Positions 25,054-33,871 of a stretch of DNA of 64,000 nt are shown piece after piece. The stretch's first letter is position 1. Every line of letters begins with the position of its first letter. The translations under genes and the position numbers were made by a program. A model generated the notes under the pieces. It was not told the DNA's origin. It did no database searches and saw only the letters and a program-made list of their open reading frames with translations. Source of the stretch: Saprospiraceae bacterium (GTDB taxonomy: Bacteria > Bacteroidota > Bacteroidia > Chitinophagales > Saprospiraceae). Location of the stretch: assembly GCA_016787415.1 (NCBI GenBank), contig JAEUUT010000060.1, positions 16,351 to 80,350 of the forward strand, in the 5' to 3' direction.

Positions 25054-25911
25054 ATGCTCAAACTCATTCCAATCGAACGTAGAACGGGGCTGACCCGAGA
25101 AGAATTTATCGAAAACTACCTGAAACCCCGTAAGCCGGTAGTTTTTACAGACCTTTCAAAAGACTGGCCTGCTACCCAAAAATGGACATTTGAGTACCTG
25201 TCCGAAAATTTCGGCGACCTGGATGTGCCGGTGGTCGACCCTAACTTTCACCTGCCAGGCGCACATTACATGAAAAGCCATCGTACCATGAAATTCGGTG
25301 ATTACCTCGCTGAAATTCAGAAGGGCCCAAGCAAACTGCGCGTTTTTTTGTGGAATATCATGGAACATGCCAAGGGACTGACCAACGATGTATCGTTCCC
25401 GACTATTTGTGATGGCTGGGCCGACAGTTATCCGTTTATGTTTTACGGCGGCGCCGGCTCGGTTACGGGCATGCACTATGACATTGATTGTTCGCATGTA
25501 TTTCACACGCATTTTCTGACACGCAAGCACATTGTTTTGTTCAGCCCCGAACAAGGCCGTTTGTTGTACCAGCATCCGTTTACGGTACAAAGTCCGGTGA
25601 ATCCACTGGAACCGGATTATGAGAAATATCCGGCGCTCGACCGTGCCGTAGGTTATGAAACGGTACTGACACATGGCGAAACGCTGTTTATCCCGGCGCT
25701 CTGGTGGCATTACATTGTATATGTTGATGCCGGTTTTTCGCTGAGCCAGCGCTCTATCGACAATCCCTTTATTATGACGCGCGGACTGTTCAACATAGCC
25801 CGCCACTTTGTAGTAGATAAAGGCATGAACAAGATTGCCGGACCTGAATGGAAAAAATGGAAAGAAAAAGAATCGTATAAACGAGCAGAAAAAGCAATGG
25901 CCGAGTTATAA
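25054..25911 (+). CDS. Cupin-like JmjC-domain protein
   Basis: 285-residue cytoplasmic protein with a JmjC/cupin-8 fold, the family of Fe(II)/2-oxoglutarate hydroxylases. The iron-binding H-x-D appears in GMHYDIDCSH and the distal His in IPALWWHYIV. The opening REEFIENYLKPRKPVVF is the usual family start (fill the place of, put forward). Substrate unknown; relatives hydroxylate proteins. The ATG at 25054 begins the conserved part, while in-frame codons back to 24898 are not similar to anything I know. Followed by a strong intrinsic terminator. Confidence 0.85.
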   Translation: MLKLIPIERRTGLTREEFIENYLKPRKPVVFTDLSKDWPATQKWTFEYLSENFGDLDVPVVDPNFHLPGAHYMKSHRTMKFGDYLAEIQKGPSKLRVFLWNIMEHAKGLTNDVSFPTICDGWADSYPFMFYGGAGSVTGMHYDIDCSHVFHTHFLTRKHIVLFSPEQGRLLYQHPFTVQSPVNPLEPDYEKYPALDRAVGYETVLTHGETLFIPALWWHYIVYVDAGFSLSQRSIDNPFIMTRGLFNIARHFVVDKGMNKIAGPEWKKWKEKESYKRAEKAMAEL

Positions 25912-25960
25912 TCCACATCGGCCATTTTGCACTTTTGGTGAAAATCCCCCTACTTTTATC

Positions 25961-25993
25961 AGCAGAAGCCATTGCAATGGCTTCTGCTTTTTT
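25961..25993 (+). terminator. Intrinsic terminator after the JmjC gene
   Basis: A 14-bp perfect stem, AGCAGAAGCCATTG against CAATGGCTTCTGCT, with almost no loop, is followed by a run of T to 25993. Confidence 0.85.
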
Positions 25994-26118
25994 ATGTTCA
26001 TGGAAGTGCTTTTTACCTTGCGGATTCCTATGTGCAAAACAGCATCAACTGAATGTACCTGTACAAACTGGATGATGGTGGAAATGCACTTATATTTATG
26101 AAAAACCTCTTGTATTAA

Positions 26119-26709
26119 ATGGAAGAAAAAGCATTGCTGCAACAGGCTCTTCAGGGATTTGCAGGACTAAACGAAGCGGATTTCATGGCCTCCCTGCCCT
26201 ACTGGCAGACTATTTCCTATAAAAAAGGGGATTACTTCAACCGGCATAAAAGCATCTGCAAACACCTGGGTTTCATTGAGGAAGGCGTTTTCAGGTCATT
26301 CATCATCGATGGAAAAACCGGCGAAGAGAAAAATGTATTCCTGTATTCAACACATCATTTCGTTGTGTCTTTTAAAAGTTTTATCCAGCAAACACCCTGC
26401 GATTACCATACCCAGGCCATGACCGATGCGCGCATCATGGGTATCAGTCTGGAAGACCTGCACCATTTATACCGGCAATCGCATGCCTGGGAATGTTTCG
26501 GACGCCTGCTGGCACAGGAAGCCTTCAATATAGCCATCGGCCGTACGGAAGATTTTCTTTTCAAGTCGCCGGAGGAACGATACCTCGACCTGCTGCGAAG
26601 CCATCCCGATATTTTCAACAACATTCCACTGTATCATATCTCTTCGTATCTGGGCATCCAGGGTCCTTCATTGAGCCGGATTCGGAAAAGGCTTTTTGAA
26701 AAAAAATAA
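26119..26709 (+). CDS. Crp/Fnr-family transcriptional regulator
   Basis: 196-residue regulator, a second Crp-type protein in this window. The N-terminal beta-roll shows ISYKKGDYFNRHKSICKHLG and FIEEGVFRSFIIDGKTGEEK; the C-terminal helix-turn-helix is IPLYHISSYLGIQGPSLSRI. It is clearly different from the regulator at 18448. The next gene on the same strand is an alpha/beta hydrolase 90 nt away, a plausible target. Confidence 0.88.
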   Translation: MEEKALLQQALQGFAGLNEADFMASLPYWQTISYKKGDYFNRHKSICKHLGFIEEGVFRSFIIDGKTGEEKNVFLYSTHHFVVSFKSFIQQTPCDYHTQAMTDARIMGISLEDLHHLYRQSHAWECFGRLLAQEAFNIAIGRTEDFLFKSPEERYLDLLRSHPDIFNNIPLYHISSYLGIQGPSLSRIRKRLFEKK

Positions 26710-26799
26710 AGTCGGCTATACGATTTTAACCCAGGTTAAGAAGATACGCTTGTGCCCGCCTGCACATTTGTGTCATCAATCACAACAAAATTTGACACA

Positions 26800-27585
26800 A
26801 TGAAAAACGCAGCATCTTCCTCCAAAACCATTGTTCTGGTACACGGCCTCTTTGTAAATCCTGCCAGTTGGACGCCCTGGAAAACCTGGTTCGAATCAAA
26901 AGGCTACACGGTTTATACCCCTGCCAACCCCGGCCATGAGGGAACCCCTTCCGATTTGAGAACAAACCCCGCGCCTGGCCTTGGCAAAATAAACTTTGAA
27001 CAGGTTGTTCGGCACCTGGCTTCTTTTATCGACACCCTGCCTGAAAAACCCATCCTGATCGGCCACTCACTGGGTGGTTTGCTGGTGCAAAAGTTGCTTT
27101 CCATGGACAAAGGTGTAGCAGGCGTTCTGGTCGATGGCGCAGCGCCACTTGGAATAATTACCGGCAAATGGAGTTTCTGGAAAGCCAGTTTCCCGGTTAT
27201 CAACTATTTCAAGGGCGACAGCCTCTTCATAGCCAGCAAAGCCTGGTTTCACTATGCTTTTGGCAACACGGTATCCCGGGAAGAATCAGATAAAATTTAT
27301 GACCGCATCGTGGTGCCAGAAAGCCGAAATATAGCCCGGAGTACCTTGAAAAGTTTTGCCAAAATCGATTTTACGAAGCCGCATGTACCCCTACTTTTTA
27401 TCGCAGGAGAAAAGGACAATATCATTCCAGCCGACCTGAATACCAGGAATTACAAGGCATACAAAGACCCGAACAGTGTGCGCAATTTCCGCCTGTTTGA
27501 AGGCAGGAGCCACAATATTATCGGCGAGAAAGGCTGGGAAGAGGTAGCGGGCTTTGCGTTCGACTGGATTCAACAGCAGGTCTAA
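26800..27585 (+). CDS. Alpha/beta-fold hydrolase
   Basis: 261-residue cytoplasmic hydrolase with no signal peptide. The opening is IVLVHGLFVNPASWTPWKTW (oxyanion region HGLF), the nucleophile elbow GHSLGG has Ser90, the acid is Asp206 in GEKDNIIP and the base is His238 in GRSHNII, so the triad is complete. Ester or haloalkane-type substrates cannot be told apart from sequence. The ATG at 26800 is chosen over 26752. Preceded by a Crp/Fnr gene and followed by a strong terminator. Confidence 0.87.
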   Translation: MKNAASSSKTIVLVHGLFVNPASWTPWKTWFESKGYTVYTPANPGHEGTPSDLRTNPAPGLGKINFEQVVRHLASFIDTLPEKPILIGHSLGGLLVQKLLSMDKGVAGVLVDGAAPLGIITGKWSFWKASFPVINYFKGDSLFIASKAWFHYAFGNTVSREESDKIYDRIVVPESRNIARSTLKSFAKIDFTKPHVPLLFIAGEKDNIIPADLNTRNYKAYKDPNSVRNFRLFEGRSHNIIGEKGWEEVAGFAFDWIQQQV

Positions 27586-27677
27586 GTTTGCATGCTATTT
27601 ATTTCATCAATTATCCAATGTGTTTTTAATTGACAATCAACAAAATAAAAAGCACTGACGGCTATCCCTGTTTTTCT

Positions 27678-27717
27678 GAAATTCCGGATTTTCAGCGTAT
27701 GAAAAATCCGGAATTTT
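27678..27717 (+). terminator. Intrinsic terminator after the hydrolase gene
   Basis: The stem AAATTCCGGATTTT pairs with AAAAATCCGGAATTT around an 8-10 nt loop and ends in a T run. Confidence 0.85.
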
Positions 27718-27851
27718 TATATTGGTTTTATGCTGTTTCGAGCGTTTAATTTCGTATTCTTGTAAAGAAAAACAGACGGAACCCGATTCATTTTCTCTGC
27801 TGTTCAATCAGACACGCGACGTTGAAAGTCACCCTCCACTTTCGACTTCCC

Positions 27852-28217
27852 ATGAAAACGCGAGAAAACACTTTTATGCAGTATGTGTGCTCAATAGTTG
27901 AAGCCCATTTGGATGATGCGGATTTCAGTGTAGAAAAACTCTGCAAGGCAGCCCACATGAGCACTTCGCAACTGTACCGCAAAATGGAAGCAATAGCCGG
28001 CATTTCAGCGGTCAGGCTCATTCGCTTGTTACGCCTGAACAAGGCAAAACAACTGCTTCAAAAATCGCAACTCAGTATCACCGAAGTTGCTTTCCGTACA
28101 GGATTTGGCGACCCGGCTTATTTTGCCAGGGTTTTTAAAAAGGAATTTGGCGTTTCTCCACTCAAGTGGCGCAATGCTTACCTGCGCACCCGAAAGCCCG
28201 CAAGCAGGAGGATGTGA
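27852..28217 (+). CDS. Stand-alone AraC-type HTH protein
   Basis: 121-residue protein that is little more than an AraC DNA-binding domain: two helix-turn-helices (FSVEKLCKAAHMSTSQLYRK, LSITEVAFRTGFGDPAYFAR) and the closing VFKKEFGVSPLKWRN. The HTH resembles the C-terminus of Bacteroidota hybrid two-component proteins (HTCS), so it could be a detached fragment of one. No sensor or receiver part lies upstream. A TATTCTTG sequence ~90 nt upstream could be its promoter, which argues for an expressed gene. A TTG start at 27822 is also possible. Confidence 0.75.
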   Translation: MKTRENTFMQYVCSIVEAHLDDADFSVEKLCKAAHMSTSQLYRKMEAIAGISAVRLIRLLRLNKAKQLLQKSQLSITEVAFRTGFGDPAYFARVFKKEFGVSPLKWRNAYLRTRKPASRRM

Positions 28218-28248
28218 CATGAAATTTGTCGTTCCTTTCCAAAAGAAG

Positions 28249-29094
28249 TTATTGCGTCAGCAAGGCTATCCCCGCATACGCCATTTGACGCAGTTGTATT
28301 CTGAAAAAAGCAAAGGCTTGCTGTATCAGGAAAAAAATGACGATCAGCACGGGCGTTATCATTCCGCTGTGTGATTCGAGCCACCAGTAAATGACAAAAA
28401 GCAGCACCTGCACTGCAAAAAAAGCAAAAATAAACAGCATCAGTTTCCACTTGTGGCGGATCAGGGTTTGCAGCCCCGTTCTGAGGCTGACGGCGACAGA
28501 TGTACTAGCGCGTATATGCTGCAAACGGCTCAACACCGACCATACCTGAATAAAGAGTAGCCCTGCCACATATAGGCCAAGGAGCCCCAGTATGGTCCAA
28601 ACAGTACCAATTTCTGTGACGGAATTTTCCAGAGCAGGCAGTACCCATAATACCATGGGCAAAAAAATCGCCACCGTCCAGATCAACCAAAGCAGCAGTA
28701 AAATCAGCCCCATTTTTAAAAAAGGGAAAAAATAGTAGGCTCCACCCTCCCAAAATACGCGGCCTCTGACGGGCCCCGACGTGGTGACGCCATTCAGCAA
28801 ACCGGCGTCTGTAAAAACCGAAAACAACACCCACACCAAAAACAACCAGCGCAATTGCCCGATGAGCGGGGTAATGGATGCACCGTGTACTTTAAGAAAA
28901 TCGCTGAATACCGTGTGGTCATAGTGGCCCAGTAATTTGTTGAATTCCAGCGAATGGCCAATGGATGCTACCAGTACATTGCGCACTTCCATGCCGATGG
29001 GCAATGCCAGGCACAACTGGATGACATATACGATCATGGCGATACGCCATTGCTGCATGCCTGTTGTAAAAGCCCGGGTGAGTACGCGTTTCAT
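28249..29094 (-). CDS. Hypothetical multi-spanning membrane protein
   Basis: 281 residues with about six membrane helices (WRIAMIVYVIQLCLALPIGM, LRWLFLVWVLFSVFTDAGLL, MGLILLLLWLIWTVAIFLPM, WKLMLFIFAFFAVQVLLFVI and others) and a basic cytoplasmic linker RTGLQTLIRHKWK. No family recognised. It starts 15 nt after the M1 peptidase on the same strand and is almost surely cotranscribed with it. Confidence 0.8.
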   Translation of the reverse strand: MKRVLTRAFTTGMQQWRIAMIVYVIQLCLALPIGMEVRNVLVASIGHSLEFNKLLGHYDHTVFSDFLKVHGASITPLIGQLRWLFLVWVLFSVFTDAGLLNGVTTSGPVRGRVFWEGGAYYFFPFLKMGLILLLLWLIWTVAIFLPMVLWVLPALENSVTEIGTVWTILGLLGLYVAGLLFIQVWSVLSRLQHIRASTSVAVSLRTGLQTLIRHKWKLMLFIFAFFAVQVLLFVIYWWLESHSGMITPVLIVIFFLIQQAFAFFRIQLRQMAYAGIALLTQ

Positions 29095-29109
29095 GCGATT
29101 TTTACTGTT

Positions 29110-31110
29110 TTATAGAAAAAAACTGGAGGAATGCATCAGGTTTTGCACCCAGAAAACGGCCTTGGCGGCATATTTCCAACCGGGTGAAGCAGCAGGTTGC
29201 AAGGTCATGCTGTTGTTGTTGAGATCAACATCAAGGCCTATTTTCTGACCCGGGTCTACCTGTGCAGAAACGATTTTGTTGCTGCCGAGAAATTCAAAGG
29301 TATGCGAGCCTTCTTCGCCCGACCAGTGCATCAATTTAGTGCTCCCGTCTTCAAAGGTGATTAGCACTTCTACGGGAAAAATCCAGTCGCCCCGGCGTTG
29401 CACTTCCACTTTCGACAACATCATTCGTTGCCCGCTGCCATCTTCGTACTCAAATGTGCTTTCCGTTTTGCCATAAATGCCTTGCGGCGCGGGCAATTCA
29501 TCATTAGAAATATGCGTCACCGCATAGTCCAGCACCACGGCCTTAAAAATGCCGGTTTCCACCAGTTTATACAATTGCATAGCCTGCGCGGAATCCTGCC
29601 GGGCCATGAGTTGCGATTTCAGGGTGGCCATAAAATCGGCGCCACGCGGATGCCTGAATTTCCATTGCTCGAAATACGCCTTGATAATTCGGTCCATTTC
29701 CGCTTCACCTACCAGTTCCTGCAAGGTACGCAGCGTGGTGGCCGGCTTGCTGTAAATCAGTGCCTTGAAATTGGATTCCGAAAAAAACCAGCCCGGACGA
29801 TCCGGAGCGCCTTCTCGCGGATTGGCCATGGTGGTGTATTCGAGTCGGGTTAATTCGCGGTTGTCAAAACAATACCCGAATACGTCCACCAGCGACGATT
29901 TCGGGCCGAATGCAGCGTCGATGATCCGGTCCTCGAAATAGGTGACAAAACCCTCGTCGAGCCATGCTTCTTCTTTTTCATTGGACGCCACCATACCCAT
30001 AAAGTATTGATGCACAAACTCATGCACTACCAGCGACTCCGTCATACGAATCGAGCGGGGCATACCGTAAAACGTGCCGACTGTAATCAGCGTGGGGTAT
30101 TCCATCAAGCCTGAATGCAGGCCATGAAAAGGCGGATCCACAACCGTAATGCCGGGGTATGGATACTTCCCCACATGTTCTTCCAGGTACGAAAGCGCGT
30201 ACTTGAGCGCATGCAGGTACCTGGGCGCCAGGGCTCTGTGTTCGGGCGGAATCAGCAAGCGTATCTGTACGGTTTTCCAGCGATCCTCCCACACCTGAAA
30301 ACGAGGATAAACCGACCATGCAAAATCAATCACATCTTCTGCGTGATAGTGTCGGGTGACCGTGCCATTGTCATTGTTTTTTTCGGAAACCAGGCAGCCC
30401 GAAGCACCCATTACAAACTTCTTGTCGAGCGTGATATGCACATCATACACGCCAAAATCGGCGTAGAATTCCGTGGTTCTGAAAAACTGGTGGCAATTCC
30501 AGCCCCACTCCCCTGCCCTGTTTTGTTCGAAAACGCCCAGTTGTGGAAACCAGTGGCAAAACATGTAAAAATCCTTGCTGTGCCCTGCCCGGGAAATGGT
30601 TTTGGGCATTTTTGCCCGCCAGTCAAGTTGAAAAACAGCCGTTTCTCCAGGCTGAATTGGGCGATCCAGCGGAATTTCCAGCACCGATTGATCGTCCGGG
30701 TTCCAGTCGTCCGGACAAATAAACTTCATATTTTTTGTCAGATCGGCGCCGCCTTCCCGGCGAATCGAATGCACGTCGATCCAGCCCCATTCGTCAGCAG
30801 GTCGGTTCAGGTACGACTGGCCGAAAATTTTCGATGCGCCTTTCAGAAAAGAGGAGTTGGTATTTTTGAACGCATTGAGATACAGGTACATCCGCAATTC
30901 GCTGACGGGAACAGAGGAGGTATTGACAAAACGAATGGTCTGCGTGGCATCCAGCGAGTGCGTTGCATCGTCGAGGCTGGCATGTATATCGTAATTGGCA
31001 GGGCGCTGACTGAGCGGGTGCTTAAAAACCGGGTCGCATTGCGCAAATGCGGCCCGGTTTGCAAGAGTTGACAGGAAAAGACAAAAGAGGATGCGAAACC
31101 TGCTGTTCAT
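29110..31110 (-). CDS. M1-family zinc metallopeptidase
   Basis: 666-residue exported aminopeptidase-like enzyme; signal peptide MNSRFRILFCLFLSTLANRA then AFAQ. The zinc site is HEFVH at 363-367 with the third ligand Glu386 in EEAWLDEGFVTYFE, the exact HExxH-18-E spacing. The substrate-binding GAMEN motif is replaced by GLMEYP. The N-terminal beta domain starts with YDIHASLDDATHSLDATQTI. Length and order fit periplasmic M1 peptidases of Bacteroidota. A membrane protein gene follows in the same operon. Confidence 0.92.
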   Translation of the reverse strand: MNSRFRILFCLFLSTLANRAAFAQCDPVFKHPLSQRPANYDIHASLDDATHSLDATQTIRFVNTSSVPVSELRMYLYLNAFKNTNSSFLKGASKIFGQSYLNRPADEWGWIDVHSIRREGGADLTKNMKFICPDDWNPDDQSVLEIPLDRPIQPGETAVFQLDWRAKMPKTISRAGHSKDFYMFCHWFPQLGVFEQNRAGEWGWNCHQFFRTTEFYADFGVYDVHITLDKKFVMGASGCLVSEKNNDNGTVTRHYHAEDVIDFAWSVYPRFQVWEDRWKTVQIRLLIPPEHRALAPRYLHALKYALSYLEEHVGKYPYPGITVVDPPFHGLHSGLMEYPTLITVGTFYGMPRSIRMTESLVVHEFVHQYFMGMVASNEKEEAWLDEGFVTYFEDRIIDAAFGPKSSLVDVFGYCFDNRELTRLEYTTMANPREGAPDRPGWFFSESNFKALIYSKPATTLRTLQELVGEAEMDRIIKAYFEQWKFRHPRGADFMATLKSQLMARQDSAQAMQLYKLVETGIFKAVVLDYAVTHISNDELPAPQGIYGKTESTFEYEDGSGQRMMLSKVEVQRRGDWIFPVEVLITFEDGSTKLMHWSGEEGSHTFEFLGSNKIVSAQVDPGQKIGLDVDLNNNSMTLQPAASPGWKYAAKAVFWVQNLMHSSSFFL

Positions 31111-31173
31111 GACGCTTTTTCCGTTGATACGAGAAAGTGCGCAAAGTAAGGAAGAAAAACGAGCCTGTAAGGG

Positions 31174-31800
31174 TTAAAATTGAAATCCCATTTGTATGCG
31201 GGCATAGGGCGCGCCAAAGCGCAATCGTGGTGCAATTTTTACCACTTCGCTGCGGGTATCGCTCATTTCCAGGCCTGCGGAGTAATCGATCAGAAATGAC
31301 TTGATTTGTTTGCGATACCCGCCGCCCAGTTTGAAGCCGTGCGACCTGACATTGTCGTAACGGGTGACTTTATGTGTTTCGCTGCCAAAAAAATCGCCTT
31401 CCAGAAAACCCCAGACGCTCCAGGAACTGGACGATTCCACTTTTTTGACATCAAATTTTCCGGCGTACAAACCGCCTTCGCCAAACCAGCCTCTTGCGCC
31501 CTTTTTGGCGTACAAACGCCCGGTAAGCGACAGCCGGTTGCCAGAAATAGTGGTGGCATTGGAAGAAGATGAAATAAATCCGAAAAAAGCGAAGGCGCTG
31601 CTGTTGCGTTTGCTGGATTCCCAGTGTTGCCACTCCACGCTGAGCGTTTGGTGTGGCGATATTTTCCGTTCGTATTGAAGCCCCAGTTTACCTGTAAGAG
31701 GCAACGGGGTAAATGTCAGCGTGTTTTTTTGTGCAAAGATGGCCGTGGCAAGCAAGACAAAAGTGGCGGTCAGAACGAATTGAAATGATGTGTTTTTCAT
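31174..31800 (-). CDS. Hypothetical outer-membrane beta-barrel protein (DUF3575-like)
   Basis: 208 residues with signal peptide MKNTSFQFVLTATFVLLATA. The mature chain alternates polar and aromatic residues (LGLQYERKISPHQTLSVEWQ, GFKLGGGYRKQI) and ends YARIQMGFQF with a C-terminal Phe, as in small outer-membrane barrels. Similarity to DUF3575 is by pattern only. It lies 64 nt upstream of the M1 peptidase on the same strand, and a CACCTTTG box precedes it. Confidence 0.75.
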   Translation of the reverse strand: MKNTSFQFVLTATFVLLATAIFAQKNTLTFTPLPLTGKLGLQYERKISPHQTLSVEWQHWESSKRNSSAFAFFGFISSSSNATTISGNRLSLTGRLYAKKGARGWFGEGGLYAGKFDVKKVESSSSWSVWGFLEGDFFGSETHKVTRYDNVRSHGFKLGGGYRKQIKSFLIDYSAGLEMSDTRSEVVKIAPRLRFGAPYARIQMGFQF

Positions 31801-31980
31801 GTGTAAGAAAATTTATAGCACAAAGGTGCGGGCGCTTGCCGAGGCCCGGGAATTGACTATTCCTTGCAAATACATGAAATTTTATTGAATGTAAGTAATC
31901 CGGCAGAATTAAGAGGGGCTTGTTCGGGCACAGTTTTTTTACGTCCAACTGTATTTCCTGACCAACTCAAATTTACGCTT

Positions 31981-32700
31981 ATGAAAAACATAGGGTTTGT
32001 TAATTTTTTTATGCTTTGCATACTAATAATGAGCGCTTGTAGTCCGAATTACTACATCCCCAACACTCAAAATGTACCTGCCATTGGCGCCAAAGGTGAA
32101 ACGCGGATCAACATTGCCGGCAATGGCAATCAGTTAGAACTACAGGGGGCCGTCGGGGTGAGCAATCAATTGGCCATACAATTGAACGGAGGATATGTTT
32201 TCCCCAATAATGAAGACAATGGCAATGGTGGTTCCGGCAAATTGCTGGAAGCAGGAATTGGTTATTACAACAACCTGAATGAGCGACTAGTATTCGATAT
32301 ATATGCCCTTGGAGGTATTGGCCGCATGGAAAATCATTTCCCAGGCACCGTGGCAAACAACCCTGGCACTACGGGTAAAATATCTGCCAGCCTGACGCGC
32401 TGGGGACTACAGCCCGGCCTGACTTTTCATACAAGGTATTTTTCGGTTTCAGGGTCGGCAAGAGTTGTTGGTCTGTATTTTTCAAATATCGATGGCAGCC
32501 TGGTATTCGACAATGAAGATCAGGCTGCATACCTGAAAGACCACCGGTCCGCTTTTTTGCTCGAACCCGCTTTGACACTCCGTGGCGGACTGGAAAAAAT
32601 CAAGTTGCAATTGCAGGTAATGAAGAGTTTAAACCTATCTGATTCCCAATTCCGGCAAGATGATTCGCTGCTGTCGCTTGGGCTGCATTTCAGGTTGTAA
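31981..32700 (+). CDS. Hypothetical outer-membrane lipoprotein
   Basis: 239 residues. The signal ends in the lipobox LIMSAC with the lipidated Cys20. The rest is barrel-like, with alternating strands (ETRINIAGNGNQLELQGAVG, QLAIQLNGGYVFPNN, LSLGLHFRL at the C-terminus). No named family. The ATG at 31981 is used; upstream codons to 31864 lack signal-peptide character. Convergent with the DUF983 gene. Confidence 0.8.
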   Translation: MKNIGFVNFFMLCILIMSACSPNYYIPNTQNVPAIGAKGETRINIAGNGNQLELQGAVGVSNQLAIQLNGGYVFPNNEDNGNGGSGKLLEAGIGYYNNLNERLVFDIYALGGIGRMENHFPGTVANNPGTTGKISASLTRWGLQPGLTFHTRYFSVSGSARVVGLYFSNIDGSLVFDNEDQAAYLKDHRSAFLLEPALTLRGGLEKIKLQLQVMKSLNLSDSQFRQDDSLLSLGLHFRL

Positions 32701-32722
32701 ATCCGGTGTGACGAGCGTTGGG

Positions 32723-33157
32723 TCAGTGTGAATGATCGGCAGCCGGAGCAGTAGCATCGTGTTTGCCGAATTTCTCAATCGCTTGCGGGTCGTATTTCAC
32801 ATTGATGTTGATCCACATCAGTCTGGAAATACGAAAAATGTACACAAAATTGACGGCCATAAACAACACCAGCATACCAAAGGCACTGTTGATGCTCCAT
32901 CCCATGCCCCAGGTAAAAATACCGACGAACAACAGGGAAAACCAGCCCGTCCAGATATAGGAAATAAACATGGCGCCGTAGTAATACCCAGGTTCGGGGA
33001 AATAGTCCAGGTCGCATTTCGGACAGCGCTCCAGCATATCGAAGGGTTTTACAAACGACCAACTTCCGGTTTGGAATGTTTCTCCTTCATGACAACGCGG
33101 GCATTTCAGGTAAAAAATACTATATGCTTTCGAGGGATGGGTATGCTGACTTGGCAT
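32723..33157 (-). CDS. DUF983 zinc-ribbon membrane protein
   Basis: 144 residues. Two CxxC pairs, CPRC and CPKC, form a likely zinc ribbon before two membrane helices (FISYIWTGWFSLLFVGIFTW, NSAFGMLVLFMAVNFVYIFR). The order and the FPEPGYYYGAMF segment are typical of DUF983 proteins, function unknown. The start codon lies ~90 nt before a tandem repeat region. Confidence 0.88.
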   Translation of the reverse strand: MPSQHTHPSKAYSIFYLKCPRCHEGETFQTGSWSFVKPFDMLERCPKCDLDYFPEPGYYYGAMFISYIWTGWFSLLFVGIFTWGMGWSINSAFGMLVLFMAVNFVYIFRISRLMWININVKYDPQAIEKFGKHDATAPAADHSH

Positions 33158-33231
33158 GGCTGCTTATGTAAAAATGAAAGCGCCAAGGTACGACGGGTGT
33201 GCGGATTTGCAATTGCACTTTTTCGCTGGGA

Positions 33232-33417
33232 TTGGGTGTTTTTTTGTGTTTTTTGGTGTTTTGGTGTTTTGGTGTTTTGGTGTTTTGGTGTTTTGGTGTT
33301 TTGGTGTTTTGGTGGGCTTCGCTCTTGGCATATGTAAAAAAGGGTATGCTTATTTTCAATGCCAAGAGCGAAGCCCTCCAAAACACAAAAACACCAAAAC
33401 ACCAAAAAACACTCTTG
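33232..33417. repeat. Inverted repeat with eight TTTTGGTG octamers
   Basis: Eight perfect TTTTGGTG units occupy 33251-33314. They run into GGGCTTCGCTCTTGGCA (33315-33331), which pairs with TGCCAAGAGCGAAGCCC (33360-33376) around a ~28-nt loop. A shorter, less regular CACCAAAA run follows on the right (33380-33412). The structure separates two minus-strand genes, and the right end reaches the stop codon of the next gene. ORFs read through it only translate the octamer (Val-Phe-Trp-Cys-Phe-Gly-type strings). Confidence 0.9.
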
Positions 33418-33717
33418 TCACCTCCTCTTCTGCGATGGAAAAAGCCTTTTCAGCAAAGTAAGCGGGGAAAAATCCTGCCTGGAAAGCAATTCTCGCACAA
33501 ATGCCAGTTTGAGGTGTTTGTGCGCGCTGGATACAGCAATCACCAGCGTATGAGGCGCCTGCTGGTTTTCTGTTCTGACATGGTGAAGCGCGTCGAGTCG
33601 CCAATCGTGCGACTGGATTGCGTCTTCCGGCATAGTCATGTGATCAAGATCGGTAATACGGTAGCCATTTCCAGCCAGGTTTTGAAGGGTTTCCGAAAGG
33701 GAGGCGGTGTAAGTCAT
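33418..33717 (-). CDS. Hypothetical small protein
   Basis: 99 residues, no signal or membrane segment. The sequence has a hydrophobic core (APHTLVIAVSSAHKHLKLAF) and a basic tail ending SQKRR. Family unknown. The stop is the last base pair before the TTTTGGTG repeat structure. I keep it because its composition and codon use look coding and no longer ORF competes. Confidence 0.6.
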   Translation of the reverse strand: MTYTASLSETLQNLAGNGYRITDLDHMTMPEDAIQSHDWRLDALHHVRTENQQAPHTLVIAVSSAHKHLKLAFVRELLSRQDFSPLTLLKRLFPSQKRR

Positions 33718-33871
33718 ATTAAAAAGAGGGTTGATTAGAATATAGGAAGTTGTTTGAACGGCGCGGCACGCGATAAAAGTATTGCATAATTAAAAAATAA
33801 TATACCATTTTCCGGCAATGGTTTTTTGTCGGCAACATTTCCATAAACGCGCTTGTTTCGTATGTTTCGGC

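Noticed and set aside
33106..33738. ORFs across the TTTTGGTG tract (100-201 codons, both strands)
   Set aside because: They only translate the octamer repeat (Val-Phe-Trp-Cys or Lys-Thr-Pro-Lys strings).
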